Positions 18,563-27,950 are shown, numbered from the stretch's first letter. The stretch is DNA of 64,000 bases from Candidatus Cryptobacteroides faecipullorum (GCA_017694885.1 JADIMH010000012.1:1-64000); one strand, 5' to 3'. Numbers and translations are program-made. Notes: a model not told the origin generated them from the sequence alone.

Positions 18563-19127
18563 CCGAGAATTCGCAGCCGCAGTACTGCTGGTTGTAAAAT
18601 CCGTACTCTTTGATTATCTGGCTACGGCGCTCCTGAAGTCCGCCCTTACGCCAGTTCTGGTCCCACCAGACAACATTCGGATACAGGCCGGCGGCGTAGC
18701 GTCCGGCCTTGTTTATTTGTTCCAGGCTCTTCCATCGTGACGAGGCCAATGTCGTAGTAATGACTCTGATACCATGCTCTGAGGCATATCTGGCCGTCCT
18801 TTCGAGCCTTAGCTTGAAACAGCACAGACAACGGCTGCCTCTTTCGGGCTCGCCCTCCAGTCCTGCGACCTGACGCAACCATTCCTCATGGTCATAATCA
18901 GCATCCACGATTTCCAGCCCGAGGGATTCCGCATAGCGGGTGCATTCGTTTTTACGTATCAGGTATTCTTCCAGAGGATAGATATTGGGATTGCAATAAT
19001 ATATGACAGGCCTGACACCGTTTTTCATCAGACACTCTACTATTGCGGACGAACACGGGGCACAGCAGGTATGCAGCAGGACCGTATTTTCGCCTTCAGG
19101 AACTTCTATATGGAATTTTTCTTTCAT
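18546..19127 (-). CDS. queH: Epoxyqueuosine reductase QueH (DUF208)
   Basis: A 193-residue protein with the QueH cysteine pattern: HTCCAPC near the N-terminus, CLCCFKLR in the middle and CGCEFS near the end. These bind a [4Fe-4S] cluster and metal. QueH reduces epoxyqueuosine to queuosine in tRNA, replacing the unrelated QueG. With tgt at 3.6 kb it shows that the organism makes or matures queuosine. The promoter box TAAATTTG is on the minus strand at 19154-19147. The gene overlaps the 3' end of rubredoxin by 17 bp, tail to tail. Confidence 0.93.
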   Translation of the reverse strand: MKEKFHIEVPEGENTVLLHTCCAPCSSAIVECLMKNGVRPVIYYCNPNIYPLEEYLIRKNECTRYAESLGLEIVDADYDHEEWLRQVAGLEGEPERGSRCLCCFKLRLERTARYASEHGIRVITTTLASSRWKSLEQINKAGRYAAGLYPNVVWWDQNWRKGGLQERRSQIIKEYGFYNQQYCGCEFSVTPRP

Positions 19128-19146
19128 TCTGTTTCCGTCTATTCGG

Positions 19147-19154
19147 CAAATTTA
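19147..19154 (-). promoter_or_regulatory. queH -7 box
   Basis: TAAATTTG on the minus strand, 20 bp upstream of the queH start. Confidence 0.6.
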
Positions 19155-19235
19155 TAAAATTTACCGGCATGTTCTTCTGGCCTGCTTTTTGTGCCAGGCG
19201 AATTATAATTAATGTAAACTTTAAAAAATACTACT

Positions 19236-19634
19236 ATGAAAAATTTAATCCGGACGGCAGCGGCCGCTTTGGTCCTGCTGTTTTCTTCATGTGCAGGAAA
19301 TGTCGATCTGAACGGAAAATGGGAAATCGTGTCAGTCGGAGGAGAGACAGTTGAAGCGACTGAAACCAATCCTTATCTGGAATTCAATACAGCGGACGGC
19401 AAGGTCCACGGACATACAGGATGCAATCTGATGAACGGGAAATTCACTCTTGACGGAAAGAAACTGTCTTTCAGCAACATGGCTACAACAATGATGGCAG
19501 GGCCCGACATGGATCTGGAAAGATCGGTGCTCGATGCCATCAACAGCACCGCTTCCGTAAAGAAAGCATCAAAGGATATGGTTGAAGTTTTCGATGCGGA
19601 CGGCAATCAACTTATGGAACTCCGCAAGAAATAA
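19236..19634 (+). CDS. META-domain (HslJ-like) lipoprotein
   Basis: A 132-residue protein. The signal peptide ends in the lipobox LFSSC. The remainder is one META domain: GKWEIVSVGG, YLEFNTADGKVHGHTGCNLMNGKF and KLSFSNMATTMMAG. META/HslJ proteins are envelope lipoproteins linked to heat-shock or acid tolerance in some bacteria. A single gene with no clear -7 box before it. Confidence 0.85.
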   Translation: MKNLIRTAAAALVLLFSSCAGNVDLNGKWEIVSVGGETVEATETNPYLEFNTADGKVHGHTGCNLMNGKFTLDGKKLSFSNMATTMMAGPDMDLERSVLDAINSTASVKKASKDMVEVFDADGNQLMELRKK

Positions 19635-19669
19635 GAGCCGGCTGTGGTTGCAAAGCCGGAAATATTCCG

Positions 19670-19677
19670 TATATTTG
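19670..19677 (+). promoter_or_regulatory. tRNA-Ser promoter
   Basis: TATATTTG with TTG 19 bp upstream (19648-19650), 15 bp before the tRNA. A full -33/-7 pair. Confidence 0.7.
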
Positions 19678-19692
19678 CACCCGCCAGGTTCT

Positions 19693-19780
19693 GGAGAGAT
19701 GCTCGAGTGGCTTAAGAGGCACGCCTGGAAAGCGTGTATACGACAAAATCGTATCTCGGGTTCGAATCCCGATCTCTCCG
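19693..19780 (+). tRNA. tRNA-Ser (anticodon GGA)
   Basis: An 88-nt class II tRNA. The acceptor GGAGAGA pairs with TCTCTCC. The anticodon stem-loop CACGC-CTGGAAA-GCGTG gives GGA. There is a long variable arm (TATACGACAAAATCGTAT) and a GGTTCGAATCC T-arm, with discriminator G. The 3' CCA is not encoded. Confidence 0.96.
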
Positions 19781-19816
19781 CAAGAATATTGATTATCAAT
19801 ACTTTGTAAATTATTC

Positions 19817-19860
19817 GTCCGGATTTTGCATTTCAAGTCGTAAAATCCGGACATTTTTTA
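19817..19860 (+). terminator. Rho-independent terminator after tRNA-Ser
   Basis: GTCCGGATTTT (19817-19827) pairs perfectly with AAAATCCGGAC (19842-19852), followed by ATTTTTTA. Confidence 0.85.
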
Positions 19861-19876
19861 TTTCAATACAAATACA

Positions 19877-19884
19877 TAAATTTG
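19877..19884 (+). promoter_or_regulatory. Beta-galactosidase operon -7 box
   Basis: TAAATTTG, 38 bp before the GH2 start codon and just after the tRNA terminator. Confidence 0.6.
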
Positions 19885-19921
19885 TAAGATTTGAAACGAC
19901 AACCACCAACAAACTCAAACA

Positions 19922-22900
19922 ATGACACCAATCAAGCACATCCTGACCTTAGCTTTGGCGATATGCCCACTATCGGCATCAGCTCAGCTTCCTTATTGGA
20001 AAGACCTGTGCGTCACCACAGTAAACGGTGATGCCCAACGCACTGAACTGATATTCTATCCGACAGAAGACTCAGCGGCCATGCAGGCTTTCGAGAAAAG
20101 CCCCTATTACCGCAGCCTCAACGGACAATGGAAATTCAGGTATTTCGATTCCCAGAAACAGATTCCGGACAGGATTGAACATACTTCAGCATCCGACGCC
20201 GCATCCTGGAGCGACATTAAAGTACCAGGCAACTGGGAAATGCAAGGATTCGGGACGGCAATATACGTAAACCAGAAATACGAATTCGCCACCAAGAACC
20301 CAAATCCGCCGTCCCTCCCGGAAGATACTCCTGCAGGAGTCTATTTCAGGACCTTCGATGTACCGGAATCATGGGACGGAAGGGAAATATTCCTGAACAT
20401 ATGCGGGGCTAAATCAGGTGTCTACGTCTATGTCAACGGAAATGAGACAGGATATGCCTGCGATTCCAAGGATCTTGTCCGTTACAATATCACGCCGTAC
20501 CTCCGTCCGGGACAGAACGATCTGGTGATAAAGATAACAAGATGGAGTGCAGGATCCTACCTCGAATGCATGGACTTCTGGAGAATAAGCGGCATCGAGA
20601 GAGACGTCTACCTTTCATCGGAAAAAGAATCCACAGGATTTGACTTCGAAGTGGTTTCGACCCTCGATGACAGCCTGACAGACGGGATTTTCGCACTCAG
20701 GATACTGACAGGAGCAGACACTCCGGTAGACTTTTCATATTGTCTGGAAGACAAATCAGGAAAAACGGTTTCCGAAGGAAAAGGAACGGTATCAGAATAC
20801 AAAGAATTCACGGACACTATCCCGCAAGTAAGGAAATGGTCGGCTGAACACCCTGAACTCTACAGACTTATAATGTGCGTAAACGGCGAATACACCAGAT
20901 TCAACGTCGGATTCAGGAAGTTCGAGATAAAAGACTGGACAGAAGGGAATACGGTCAAGGGCAGACAATGGAAGACTTTTCTGGTAAACGGACAGCCGGT
21001 AAAATTCAAAGGAGTGAACATGCATGAGCACAACCCTTATACCGGACACTTCATTACACGGGAAGACCTGCTTGAAGACCTGACCCTCATGCGCAGGAGC
21101 AACATCAACGCCATCAGGACCTGCCATTACCCTCTTCCGCGTTTCTTCTATGAACTGTGCGACAGTCTGGGATTCTATGTGTACTCCGAAGCGAATATCG
21201 AATCCCATGGCATGGGCTACAGCCTGGACAGGACGCTCGGGAACGCCCCGGCATGGTACAGCGCACACAGGGACCGGGTAATGAACATGTATATGCGTAC
21301 AAGGAACTATCCTTGCGTGACGATACTTTCTCTGGGCAACGAGGGAGGCAACGGCTACAACTTCTACCGCTGCTACGAAGAGATGAAGCTTCGCGAGCAG
21401 AACGGGATGAACCGTCCGGTATGCTATGAAAGAGCCATTCTGGAATGGAATACAGATATGTTCGTTCCGCAATACCCGGGCGCAGACTGGTTCCGCCGCA
21501 TGGGAGAAAAGGGATGTGCGAAACCTGTATGCCCTTCAGAGTATTCCCACAGCATGGGAAATTCTACAGGATCGCTCGATCTGCAGTGGGAGTATATCTA
21601 CCGGTATCCCAACCTTCAGGGAGGTTTCATCTGGGACTGGGTCGATCAGGGCATGGCGGCTACGGACAGCAACGGACGTATGTTCTGGAAATACGGAGGA
21701 GACTACGGAAAGGACATGCCGAGCGACGGGAACTTCTGCTGCAACGGCCTTATCGGACCGGACAGGCTTCCGCACCCTGCGCTTGAAGAAGTGAAACATG
21801 TCTACCAGGATATTGCCGTCACTCCTGAAAATCTGGAAAAGGGAATATTCAAAGTACTGAACAGGTTTTATTTCACGGATCTGAAAGATTATGAAATCAG
21901 GTATTCGATACAGGCTGACGGAAAGACCGTACGCAAGGGAAGCATCAACATTCCGGTCGGGCCGCAGCAGGAAAAGACATTCACGGTAGAATATCCGCAG
22001 ATGTCGCCGGCAAGGACATGGTACATAAATTTCGATATCGCCGACAAGGACGGACGCAGCCTCCTTCCTGCAGGGTCAGTCGTAGCCACCGAACAGTTCC
22101 TGCTGAAGAAGCCAGAGCCTGCCCCTTATGCTTACGGAAACGGAAAGCCTTGCACGATAAGTGAAGATGAAAACACGATAAACATAAAGTCTTCCGCCGT
22201 GGAATTCGTGTTCGACAAGCAATCCGGCACAGTAGCCTCTTACAAGGTCGGCGGTCAGGAAATGTTCAAAGACGGATTCGGCCTCAGACCGTCATTCTGG
22301 CGGGCGCCTACGGACAATGACTACGGAAACGGAATGCCTAAGCGTGCCCGCATATGGAAAGCGGCCAGCGAGGAATTCAACGCATCGGCTGAAGCCAGAT
22401 CAATAGGAAACGATGCCGTACTTACAGTCACCTATGCCATAGGCGATGGCTATCTGTACCGGACGGAATACACAGTACATCCTGACGGGATCATAAACGT
22501 CAAAGCTGACTTCAAGGGGATCCGTGACGGGAAAAAGGCCCTTGACATCCCTCGTATCGGTCTGAGTATGAGACTTCCGGCTTCTGCTGACAGCTTCAGA
22601 TACTTCGGAAAGGGTCCGTGGGAGAATTACGCCGACCGCAATTCTGCAGCCCGGACCGGCATTTATGCTTCTTCCGCCCAGGCAGAATACGTACCTTATG
22701 TAAGACCGCAGGAATGCGGGCACCATACCGGCTGCTCATGGATAGAAATCGGCGGACTCACCTTCGTAGCCGACAGCCTGATGGAATTCAATGCACTGCG
22801 CAACAGCATAGAGGACTTCGATTCAGAAGAGGCGGTCCGGCATGACTACCAGTGGTACAATTTCGATCCGGATGCAGTGAAAGACCCGGCAGAGGCAAAG

Positions 22901-23122
22901 GACGTTCTGCGCAGGCAGCACCATATCAACGATATAACTCCACGGGACTATGTCGAACTGTGCATTGACATGATGCAGAGCGGAATAGGAGGATATGACA
23001 GCTGGGGTTCCCTTCCGGAGCCGTTCCGCACCCTGTGGAGCGACCGTGACTACAGTTTCGGCTTCACGATCGTCCCGCAGAAGACAATGCCCGCTTCAAA
23101 GGCAGTCAGATACAGATACTGA
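19922..23122 (+). CDS. GH2 beta-galactosidase, secreted LacZ type
   Basis: A 1066-residue protein with a signal peptide (cut near SASA-QLPYW). The LacZ domain order is visible: jelly-roll sugar-binding domain (about residues 25-220), Ig-like domain, TIM barrel (about 330-630), a further Ig-like domain and the C-terminal beta-galactosidase small chain. The acid/base is E474 in LGNEGGNG and the nucleophile is E540 in PSEYSHSMGNS. It hydrolyses terminal beta-galactosides in the periplasm. GH29 follows after 30 bp, suggesting joint trimming of galactose- and fucose-capped glycans. No SusC/SusD pair is nearby. Confidence 0.92.
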   Translation: MTPIKHILTLALAICPLSASAQLPYWKDLCVTTVNGDAQRTELIFYPTEDSAAMQAFEKSPYYRSLNGQWKFRYFDSQKQIPDRIEHTSASDAASWSDIKVPGNWEMQGFGTAIYVNQKYEFATKNPNPPSLPEDTPAGVYFRTFDVPESWDGREIFLNICGAKSGVYVYVNGNETGYACDSKDLVRYNITPYLRPGQNDLVIKITRWSAGSYLECMDFWRISGIERDVYLSSEKESTGFDFEVVSTLDDSLTDGIFALRILTGADTPVDFSYCLEDKSGKTVSEGKGTVSEYKEFTDTIPQVRKWSAEHPELYRLIMCVNGEYTRFNVGFRKFEIKDWTEGNTVKGRQWKTFLVNGQPVKFKGVNMHEHNPYTGHFITREDLLEDLTLMRRSNINAIRTCHYPLPRFFYELCDSLGFYVYSEANIESHGMGYSLDRTLGNAPAWYSAHRDRVMNMYMRTRNYPCVTILSLGNEGGNGYNFYRCYEEMKLREQNGMNRPVCYERAILEWNTDMFVPQYPGADWFRRMGEKGCAKPVCPSEYSHSMGNSTGSLDLQWEYIYRYPNLQGGFIWDWVDQGMAATDSNGRMFWKYGGDYGKDMPSDGNFCCNGLIGPDRLPHPALEEVKHVYQDIAVTPENLEKGIFKVLNRFYFTDLKDYEIRYSIQADGKTVRKGSINIPVGPQQEKTFTVEYPQMSPARTWYINFDIADKDGRSLLPAGSVVATEQFLLKKPEPAPYAYGNGKPCTISEDENTINIKSSAVEFVFDKQSGTVASYKVGGQEMFKDGFGLRPSFWRAPTDNDYGNGMPKRARIWKAASEEFNASAEARSIGNDAVLTVTYAIGDGYLYRTEYTVHPDGIINVKADFKGIRDGKKALDIPRIGLSMRLPASADSFRYFGKGPWENYADRNSAARTGIYASSAQAEYVPYVRPQECGHHTGCSWIEIGGLTFVADSLMEFNALRNSIEDFDSEEAVRHDYQWYNFDPDAVKDPAEAKDVLRRQHHINDITPRDYVELCIDMMQSGIGGYDSWGSLPEPFRTLWSDRDYSFGFTIVPQKTMPASKAVRYRY

Positions 23123-23152
23123 AAACCAACCTATAAAACACTATAATATAAT

Positions 23153-24937
23153 ATGATAAAAGGTTTCGCAAAGGCGTTTTGCCTTACGGCCTGCATAACG
23201 GCAGGCGCGGCATGCGGCACAGAAGCTCCGGCGCCTTACGGCGTGCTTCCGTCGCAGGCGCAGATAGAATGGCAGAAGATGGAGACCAACATGTTCTGCC
23301 ACTTCGGACCTAATACTTTCACCAGCGCGGAATGGGGTACCGGCCAGGAAAATGCCGATGTATTCAATCCGACGGAAATGGACTGCAGACAGTGGGCGTC
23401 AATAGCCAAGGCGGCAGGCATGAAAGGCATAATCATTACGGCAAAGCATCATGACGGCTTCTGTCTGTGGCCGAACCCGGTAAGCAAGCATACGGTAGCC
23501 CAGAGCTCGTGGAAAGACGGCAAAGGCGACGTACTCAAGGAACTGTCAGAAGCATGCAGGGAGTACGGGCTCAAATTCGGAGTATATATCTCTCCATGGG
23601 ACAGGAATGACCCGGCCTATGGAACGGATGAGTACAATGACGTGTTCCGTAAGACTCTCGAAAGCGCATTAGGCAGCTACGGGCCTGTCTTCGAGCAGTG
23701 GTTCGACGGAGCCTGCGGTGAAGGCCCGAACGGGAAAAGACAGGTGTACGACTGGAACCTTTACCATGAAACTGTCTACAGGCTGCAGCCTGACGCCATA
23801 ATATTCAGCGACACGGGTCCGGGATGCAGGTGGATAGGGAATGAAGCCGGCTATGCAGGAAAGACATGCTGGTCGACCCTCGACACTACGGGATTCGCTC
23901 CTGGAGCGGCGCCTGCAAGGGACACCCTGAACTGCGGGAACGTCCACGGCAAGGCATGGATACCGGGAGAAGCGGACGTGTCGATACGCCCGGGCTGGTT
24001 CTACAAGGATTCAGAAAACGACAAGGTGAAATCATTGTCCGACCTTCTGGGAATATACTACGCAAGTGTAGGAAGGAACTCCCTCCTGCTGCTGAATGTC
24101 CCACCTGACAAGAGAGGCCTCATATACGGTACCGATTCTCTCCGGCTCATGGAGTTCCGTTCAGCCCTCGACCATATATTCTCCGCCGACATGTCTGACG
24201 GAGCCATGGCTGAGGCCTCCGCAGTCCGTGGGGGAAGCGGCAGATTCTCTGCCGCCAACATCCTCGATCAGGATTACGACTCATACTGGTGTACCGATGA
24301 CGATGTCACGACTGCGTCAGTGACTGTCAGCCTCGACGGGGAAAAGACCTTCAACAGGATAATGCTCCAGGAATATATTCCTTTGGGACAGAGAATCGCA
24401 CGCTTCAGCGTCGACATCAAGGACAATGAGGGCAACTGGACCAGGGCTGCAGAAGGCACGACCATAGGGTATAAACGTATTCTTCTCACCGACAGGATTA
24501 CTACGGACGCCGTCCGTATCAATATAGAAAAATCCTATGCCTGTCCTCTTCTGAACGGATTCGGACTTTTCCTGGATGATATCATGGGAGAGACGGAAGG
24601 ATGGGATGATGCGGGCAGCCCGGGAGAAACCATGGCTGCAGATGAAGTCCTCAGTCTTGATCTCGGAAAAGTATCGCAGGCAAAGGGATTCTTCTACCAG
24701 CCTAAGAAAAGAGGTGCGGACGGATGCATAATCACATATGACCTGGAAGTCAGCCGGGACGGCGAGCAGTGGACCAGGGTATTCGCCGGAAAAATGTTTG
24801 AAAATATTGTCAACAATCCTATACGCCAGAACGTGGAATTCGGCCAGAACCTGTCTTTCAGATACATGCGCCTTATACCACTGACTTCGAGCGATGAAGA
24901 TTCGTACGGCGTATCCGGTTTCGGGATCCTGGAATAG
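23153..24937 (+). CDS. GH29 alpha-L-fucosidase with C-terminal F5/8-type modules
   Basis: A 594-residue protein. The signal sequence contains a Cys (AACGTEA) that could be a lipobox. The GH29 barrel has HFGPNTF, KHHDGFCLWPN and the nucleophile D185 in QWFDGAC. The C-terminal ~250 residues contain two beta-sandwich stretches of the F5/8 type C (CBM32-like) kind. The substrate may be alpha-1,3/4-fucose as in the GH29-B branch, but this is not certain. It belongs with the GH2 gene upstream. Confidence 0.9.
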   Translation: MIKGFAKAFCLTACITAGAACGTEAPAPYGVLPSQAQIEWQKMETNMFCHFGPNTFTSAEWGTGQENADVFNPTEMDCRQWASIAKAAGMKGIIITAKHHDGFCLWPNPVSKHTVAQSSWKDGKGDVLKELSEACREYGLKFGVYISPWDRNDPAYGTDEYNDVFRKTLESALGSYGPVFEQWFDGACGEGPNGKRQVYDWNLYHETVYRLQPDAIIFSDTGPGCRWIGNEAGYAGKTCWSTLDTTGFAPGAAPARDTLNCGNVHGKAWIPGEADVSIRPGWFYKDSENDKVKSLSDLLGIYYASVGRNSLLLLNVPPDKRGLIYGTDSLRLMEFRSALDHIFSADMSDGAMAEASAVRGGSGRFSAANILDQDYDSYWCTDDDVTTASVTVSLDGEKTFNRIMLQEYIPLGQRIARFSVDIKDNEGNWTRAAEGTTIGYKRILLTDRITTDAVRINIEKSYACPLLNGFGLFLDDIMGETEGWDDAGSPGETMAADEVLSLDLGKVSQAKGFFYQPKKRGADGCIITYDLEVSRDGEQWTRVFAGKMFENIVNNPIRQNVEFGQNLSFRYMRLIPLTSSDEDSYGVSGFGILE

Positions 24938-24962
24938 TCCCGGGACCAATGCAGTATAAACA

Positions 24963-26039
24963 ATGCCTGCCATGAGACTTCCGTCCTTTTTCATAAAGAT
25001 GCAGTTCATTCTCCTGCCGGTCCTGGCGTCCGCCTTCCCCGGCAAGGCGGAAGAGGCTGACGCCGAACCCTCCCGCTACGGAGTGACCTGCTTCTCCGTC
25101 AATTTCCTCAGGGAGCAGCCGGATTTCCCCCGGGAACTGGGGAACCAGCTGTTAATGGGCACTCCTGTAGAAATCACGGGACGGGAAGGCTACTGGATGC
25201 AGGTAGTATCGCCGGACCCGTATAAGGCATGGTGCGTCGAAATGGGGATTGCAGAAATGACCGGAGAGGAACTGCAAGACTATATAGCGGCGCCTAAATA
25301 CATAGTGACAGCAGAATACAGCCATGTATTCAGTTCTCCTTCGGAGCGGTCGGAAAGGATCTCCGATCTGGTGATGGGTGACCTGCTTCGTATCGTCTTC
25401 CCCAAAAACGGTCCACGCCAGGGCAGACATGCCGGATCCGGAGGAATCTCCTGCAGGGGGTTCTTCAAGGTACTGATGCCATCCGGAGTTGAAGGCTATG
25501 TCAGGAAAAAGGACATGGAAGAATTCGGGAAGTGGGCTGCGGACAGGAAAGCCACGGAAGAAAACATCATAAAGACAGCAAGGCTTTTCCTCGGTACGCC
25601 CTACCTGTGGGGAGGGACCTCGATAAAAGGCGTAGACTGCAGCGGACTCACCCGTATGGTATGGTTCATGAACGGGGTGCTTCTGCCGCGGAACGCCTCC
25701 CAACAGGCGAAAACCGGGACATGCATACCCTATCCCGGGCAGGGAAATGATAGCGTAGACAGAGAAACCATGCTGGAATTCTGCAGCAGCCTCATTCCGG
25801 GAGACCTTATATTCTTCGGCAGCGGGAAAAATGTCAGCCACGTGGGCATATACATCGGCAATGGGCGTTTCATACATGCATCGCAATATGTGCGTACCAG
25901 TTCCCTCATACCGGGAGATGAAGACTACTATGAACTGTCCTGGAAACTTCTTCATGCATGCAGGATCATCGGGCAGGAAGACCGCGGAAGCGGGGTGGAA
26001 AGCATGCTCGGAAGTCCGGCATATTTTCCGCAAAAGTAA
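24963..26039 (+). CDS. NlpC/P60 peptidoglycan peptidase with SH3 domains
   Basis: A 358-residue protein with an N-terminal signal segment, two bacterial SH3-like stretches (about residues 40-110 and 110-185) and a C-terminal NlpC/P60 domain. Catalytic C226 is in GVDCSGLT, and the His is in VSHVGIYIGNGRFIHAS. The layout matches the YkfC-type gamma-D-glutamyl-L-diamino acid endopeptidases of Bacteroides that trim free muropeptides. It is 25 bp behind the fucosidase and may be co-transcribed. Confidence 0.9.
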   Translation: MPAMRLPSFFIKMQFILLPVLASAFPGKAEEADAEPSRYGVTCFSVNFLREQPDFPRELGNQLLMGTPVEITGREGYWMQVVSPDPYKAWCVEMGIAEMTGEELQDYIAAPKYIVTAEYSHVFSSPSERSERISDLVMGDLLRIVFPKNGPRQGRHAGSGGISCRGFFKVLMPSGVEGYVRKKDMEEFGKWAADRKATEENIIKTARLFLGTPYLWGGTSIKGVDCSGLTRMVWFMNGVLLPRNASQQAKTGTCIPYPGQGNDSVDRETMLEFCSSLIPGDLIFFGSGKNVSHVGIYIGNGRFIHASQYVRTSSLIPGDEDYYELSWKLLHACRIIGQEDRGSGVESMLGSPAYFPQK

Positions 26040-26080
26040 AATGACATCCGGGCCTGTTTCGGGATTTCAGTTTTATTTAC

Positions 26081-26088
26081 TACCTTTG
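26081..26088 (+). promoter_or_regulatory. -7 box for the 90-residue protein
   Basis: TACCTTTG, exact match, 51 bp before the start codon. Confidence 0.7.
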
Positions 26089-26138
26089 CCGCGTCAAAAA
26101 GCGAAAAACAGTCATTTGACTTTTAAATATTTATAACT

Positions 26139-26411
26139 ATGAATCTTAGAGACATTAAAAAGGACATCGAGTACATCATCGGAGAGTTCATCGACGACTG
26201 CTCTCTGTTTGTTACCCTCAATCCGGGAAAGGACTCCGATGAAGTAGCAAAGATAATCGAAGAAGCCGTCGATCTTTACAATGACCTCAGGGACAAGGTA
26301 AACGCCAAGGTAGACGGAAACAAAAAAGCCTACTACAACGGCATCCGCAAGGAACTTTTCGAAAAGACGGATGAACTTTGCGAGAAACTGAGTGCTGCCG
26401 TATCGAAGTAA
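26139..26411 (+). CDS. Small helical protein, function unknown
   Basis: A 90-residue, charged, nearly all-helical protein (NLRDIKKDIEYIIGEFIDD; EVAKIIEEAVDLYNDLRDKVNA; ELFEKTDELCEKL). It has no membrane segment, signal or known motif. A clean promoter (26081) and a strong terminator (26435) show a dedicated monocistronic unit, which argues that it is real and probably well expressed. I do not recognise its family; a cytosolic structural or coiled-coil role is possible but unsupported. Confidence 0.75.
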   Translation: MNLRDIKKDIEYIIGEFIDDCSLFVTLNPGKDSDEVAKIIEEAVDLYNDLRDKVNAKVDGNKKAYYNGIRKELFEKTDELCEKLSAAVSK

Positions 26412-26434
26412 AATACGTACAGCAGATACTGAAG

Positions 26435-26466
26435 GAAGACGGCTTATCGGGTCGTCTTCTTTTTTT
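26435..26466 (+). terminator. Terminator of the 90-residue protein gene
   Basis: GAAGACG (26435-26441) pairs with CGTCTTC (26453-26459) and is followed by seven T. Confidence 0.85.
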
Positions 26467-26482
26467 AGGGCCACTGAGGCAT

Positions 26483-26565
26483 AAAAAGATAGCGGAGACC
26501 CTCCCCAAGGTCCCCGCTATATATAAAACGAACTTAACAAATAGACACGAATAAATTCTGATGTC
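26483..26565 (-). ncRNA. Candidate small RNA, about 80 nt
   Basis: Read on the minus strand, a full promoter (TTTG, 19-bp spacer, TACCTTTG at 26578-26571) lies about 7 bp upstream of a start near 26565. The transcript has no ATG-led frame and ends in an 11-bp terminator stem (26519-26490, one G-U, 8-nt loop) followed by TCTTTTTATG. The promoter is preceded by about 60 bp of A/T tracts, which could act as an UP element. It lies downstream of the SGNH hydrolase gene, same strand. I cannot assign it to a named RNA family. Confidence 0.65.
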
Positions 26566-26570
26566 CGTTA

Positions 26571-26601
26571 CAAAGGTATTAATTTCTTAATACATTCCAA
26601 A
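26571..26601 (-). promoter_or_regulatory. Promoter of the candidate small RNA
   Basis: Minus strand: TTTG at about 26601-26598, spacer of 19 bp, -7 TACCTTTG at 26578-26571. Confidence 0.7.
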
Positions 26602-26674
26602 TTTTTCATCAAAATTTTTCACAATTTTTTAAAAGAAAATTAAAATACGGTCAGATTTCCTGTAAATAAGCTTA

Positions 26675-27775
26675 TTATTTCATTCCATACTTCTTCAATA
26701 TCTTCAGAACCTGCTTCTCTATGGATTCCGCCCATCCGAGGTATCCCATATCCGAAGGGTGAATGCCGTCGACCGAACTCTCATGACCGTTCCTTCCTGT
26801 ATCCGTCCTGATAAAATATACATTATCGTACTTTTTGACGGCTTCTGCCATAAGTTCCGATGCCATATCCATCTTAGCCTGTTCGTAAGCGGCAGTGACA
26901 GTAGAGAAATTCCTTCCTTCCCGGTATATTGTCTGCATGAAAATAAGCGGAATATCAGGATGCGCCTTCCTGACCTTCTCGATGAACGGAAACAGACGCT
27001 CCTTTATCATCGCCGCAGAAGGATTGGAAAATGCATCGAAAATAAACGCATCTACATCGGCATCACACAGTACATCGGCAAAATACGGCTGCAGCTTGCA
27101 GTTTCCGCTGCACCCGAGGCCAAGAATCTGTATGCCGGTATTGCGCATCAGCTGCATGGGATAGCTCATCCCCGGTCGGCTGGTGCTGATGCCCTGAGTG
27201 AAACTGGACCCGAAAATGCCTACGCGATACCTGAAAGGAGATTCCATCGGAGTGATTTCCGACCCTTTTTCCGTCCCGATCTTCAAAGAATACAGTTCAC
27301 TGTAGATCGGAAGATAAAGCATGCATTTCTTGACACCTTGAGGAAGGTCCTTGATCAGGACCAGATTATTCTCTTCCTTGCCGTCGGCCGGTGCCTTGGA
27401 CGCAGCGTAAAGCCATTTGCCGTCCTTCATTATATAAAGGTCATAGCCGCGCAGCGAAATTCCCATAGTATTCACGCCCCTGTTCATATATCCATAATCC
27501 GGCTTGACGGAAATGGTAGAAGAATTGGTCTCGAACAATACGGCAAGACCTGCGGAACAACGCACCTGGATATTCTCGGATTTCGTAAATCCCTTGTACC
27601 TGCATGTATCGACCCTGTGGTACGGATTGGGTGTGTCATCCAGAATCTTCCCGACAAGATTCAGGTCAGAAGCCTCGGTGAATACATATTCGACATTTTT
27701 CGGAGTCTGGGCCCGCATCGCACAGGCCCCAAAAAGCAGCATCAGAGCCGCAAGAAGAAATTCAATCCGTTTCAT
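26675..27775 (-). CDS. SGNH/GDSL-type hydrolase, exported
   Basis: A 366-residue protein. The signal peptide has a possible lipobox (LLFGACAM). An N-terminal beta-sandwich-like domain (about residues 30-185) is followed by an SGNH domain: Ser in VGIFGSSFTQG, Gly in LGLGCSGN, Asn/Asp block, and the Asp-His pair in DGIHPSDMGY. The family removes acetyl or acyl groups from carbohydrates or lipids. It is monocistronic and near GH genes, so a carbohydrate esterase role is likely but not shown. Confidence 0.85.
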   Translation of the reverse strand: MKRIEFLLAALMLLFGACAMRAQTPKNVEYVFTEASDLNLVGKILDDTPNPYHRVDTCRYKGFTKSENIQVRCSAGLAVLFETNSSTISVKPDYGYMNRGVNTMGISLRGYDLYIMKDGKWLYAASKAPADGKEENNLVLIKDLPQGVKKCMLYLPIYSELYSLKIGTEKGSEITPMESPFRYRVGIFGSSFTQGISTSRPGMSYPMQLMRNTGIQILGLGCSGNCKLQPYFADVLCDADVDAFIFDAFSNPSAAMIKERLFPFIEKVRKAHPDIPLIFMQTIYREGRNFSTVTAAYEQAKMDMASELMAEAVKKYDNVYFIRTDTGRNGHESSVDGIHPSDMGYLGWAESIEKQVLKILKKYGMK

Positions 27776-27929
27776 ATTCTCTCGTTTGTCTGTTTCCGAA
27801 TATATTACAACGCGCTAATTTAATTTATTTTCTCAGTAAAATGCCATTCAGCGCAAGACTATTTAATCAGCCGGCTTACAAGGTACAGACAGATGAAATG
27901 GGGATATTGTCATTTACATATACAAATAT

Positions 27930-27937
27930 TACCTTTG
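27930..27937 (+). promoter_or_regulatory. -7 box of the MFS-malQ operon
   Basis: TACCTTTG, exact match. The start of transcription would fall near 27944, only a few bases before the mini-ORF at 27951. Confidence 0.7.
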
Positions 27938-27950
27938 CCCGGTCAAAATC

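Noticed and set aside
19734..19925. Open frame across tRNA-Ser and its terminator
   Set aside because: It overlaps the tRNA and terminator and has no protein-like composition.
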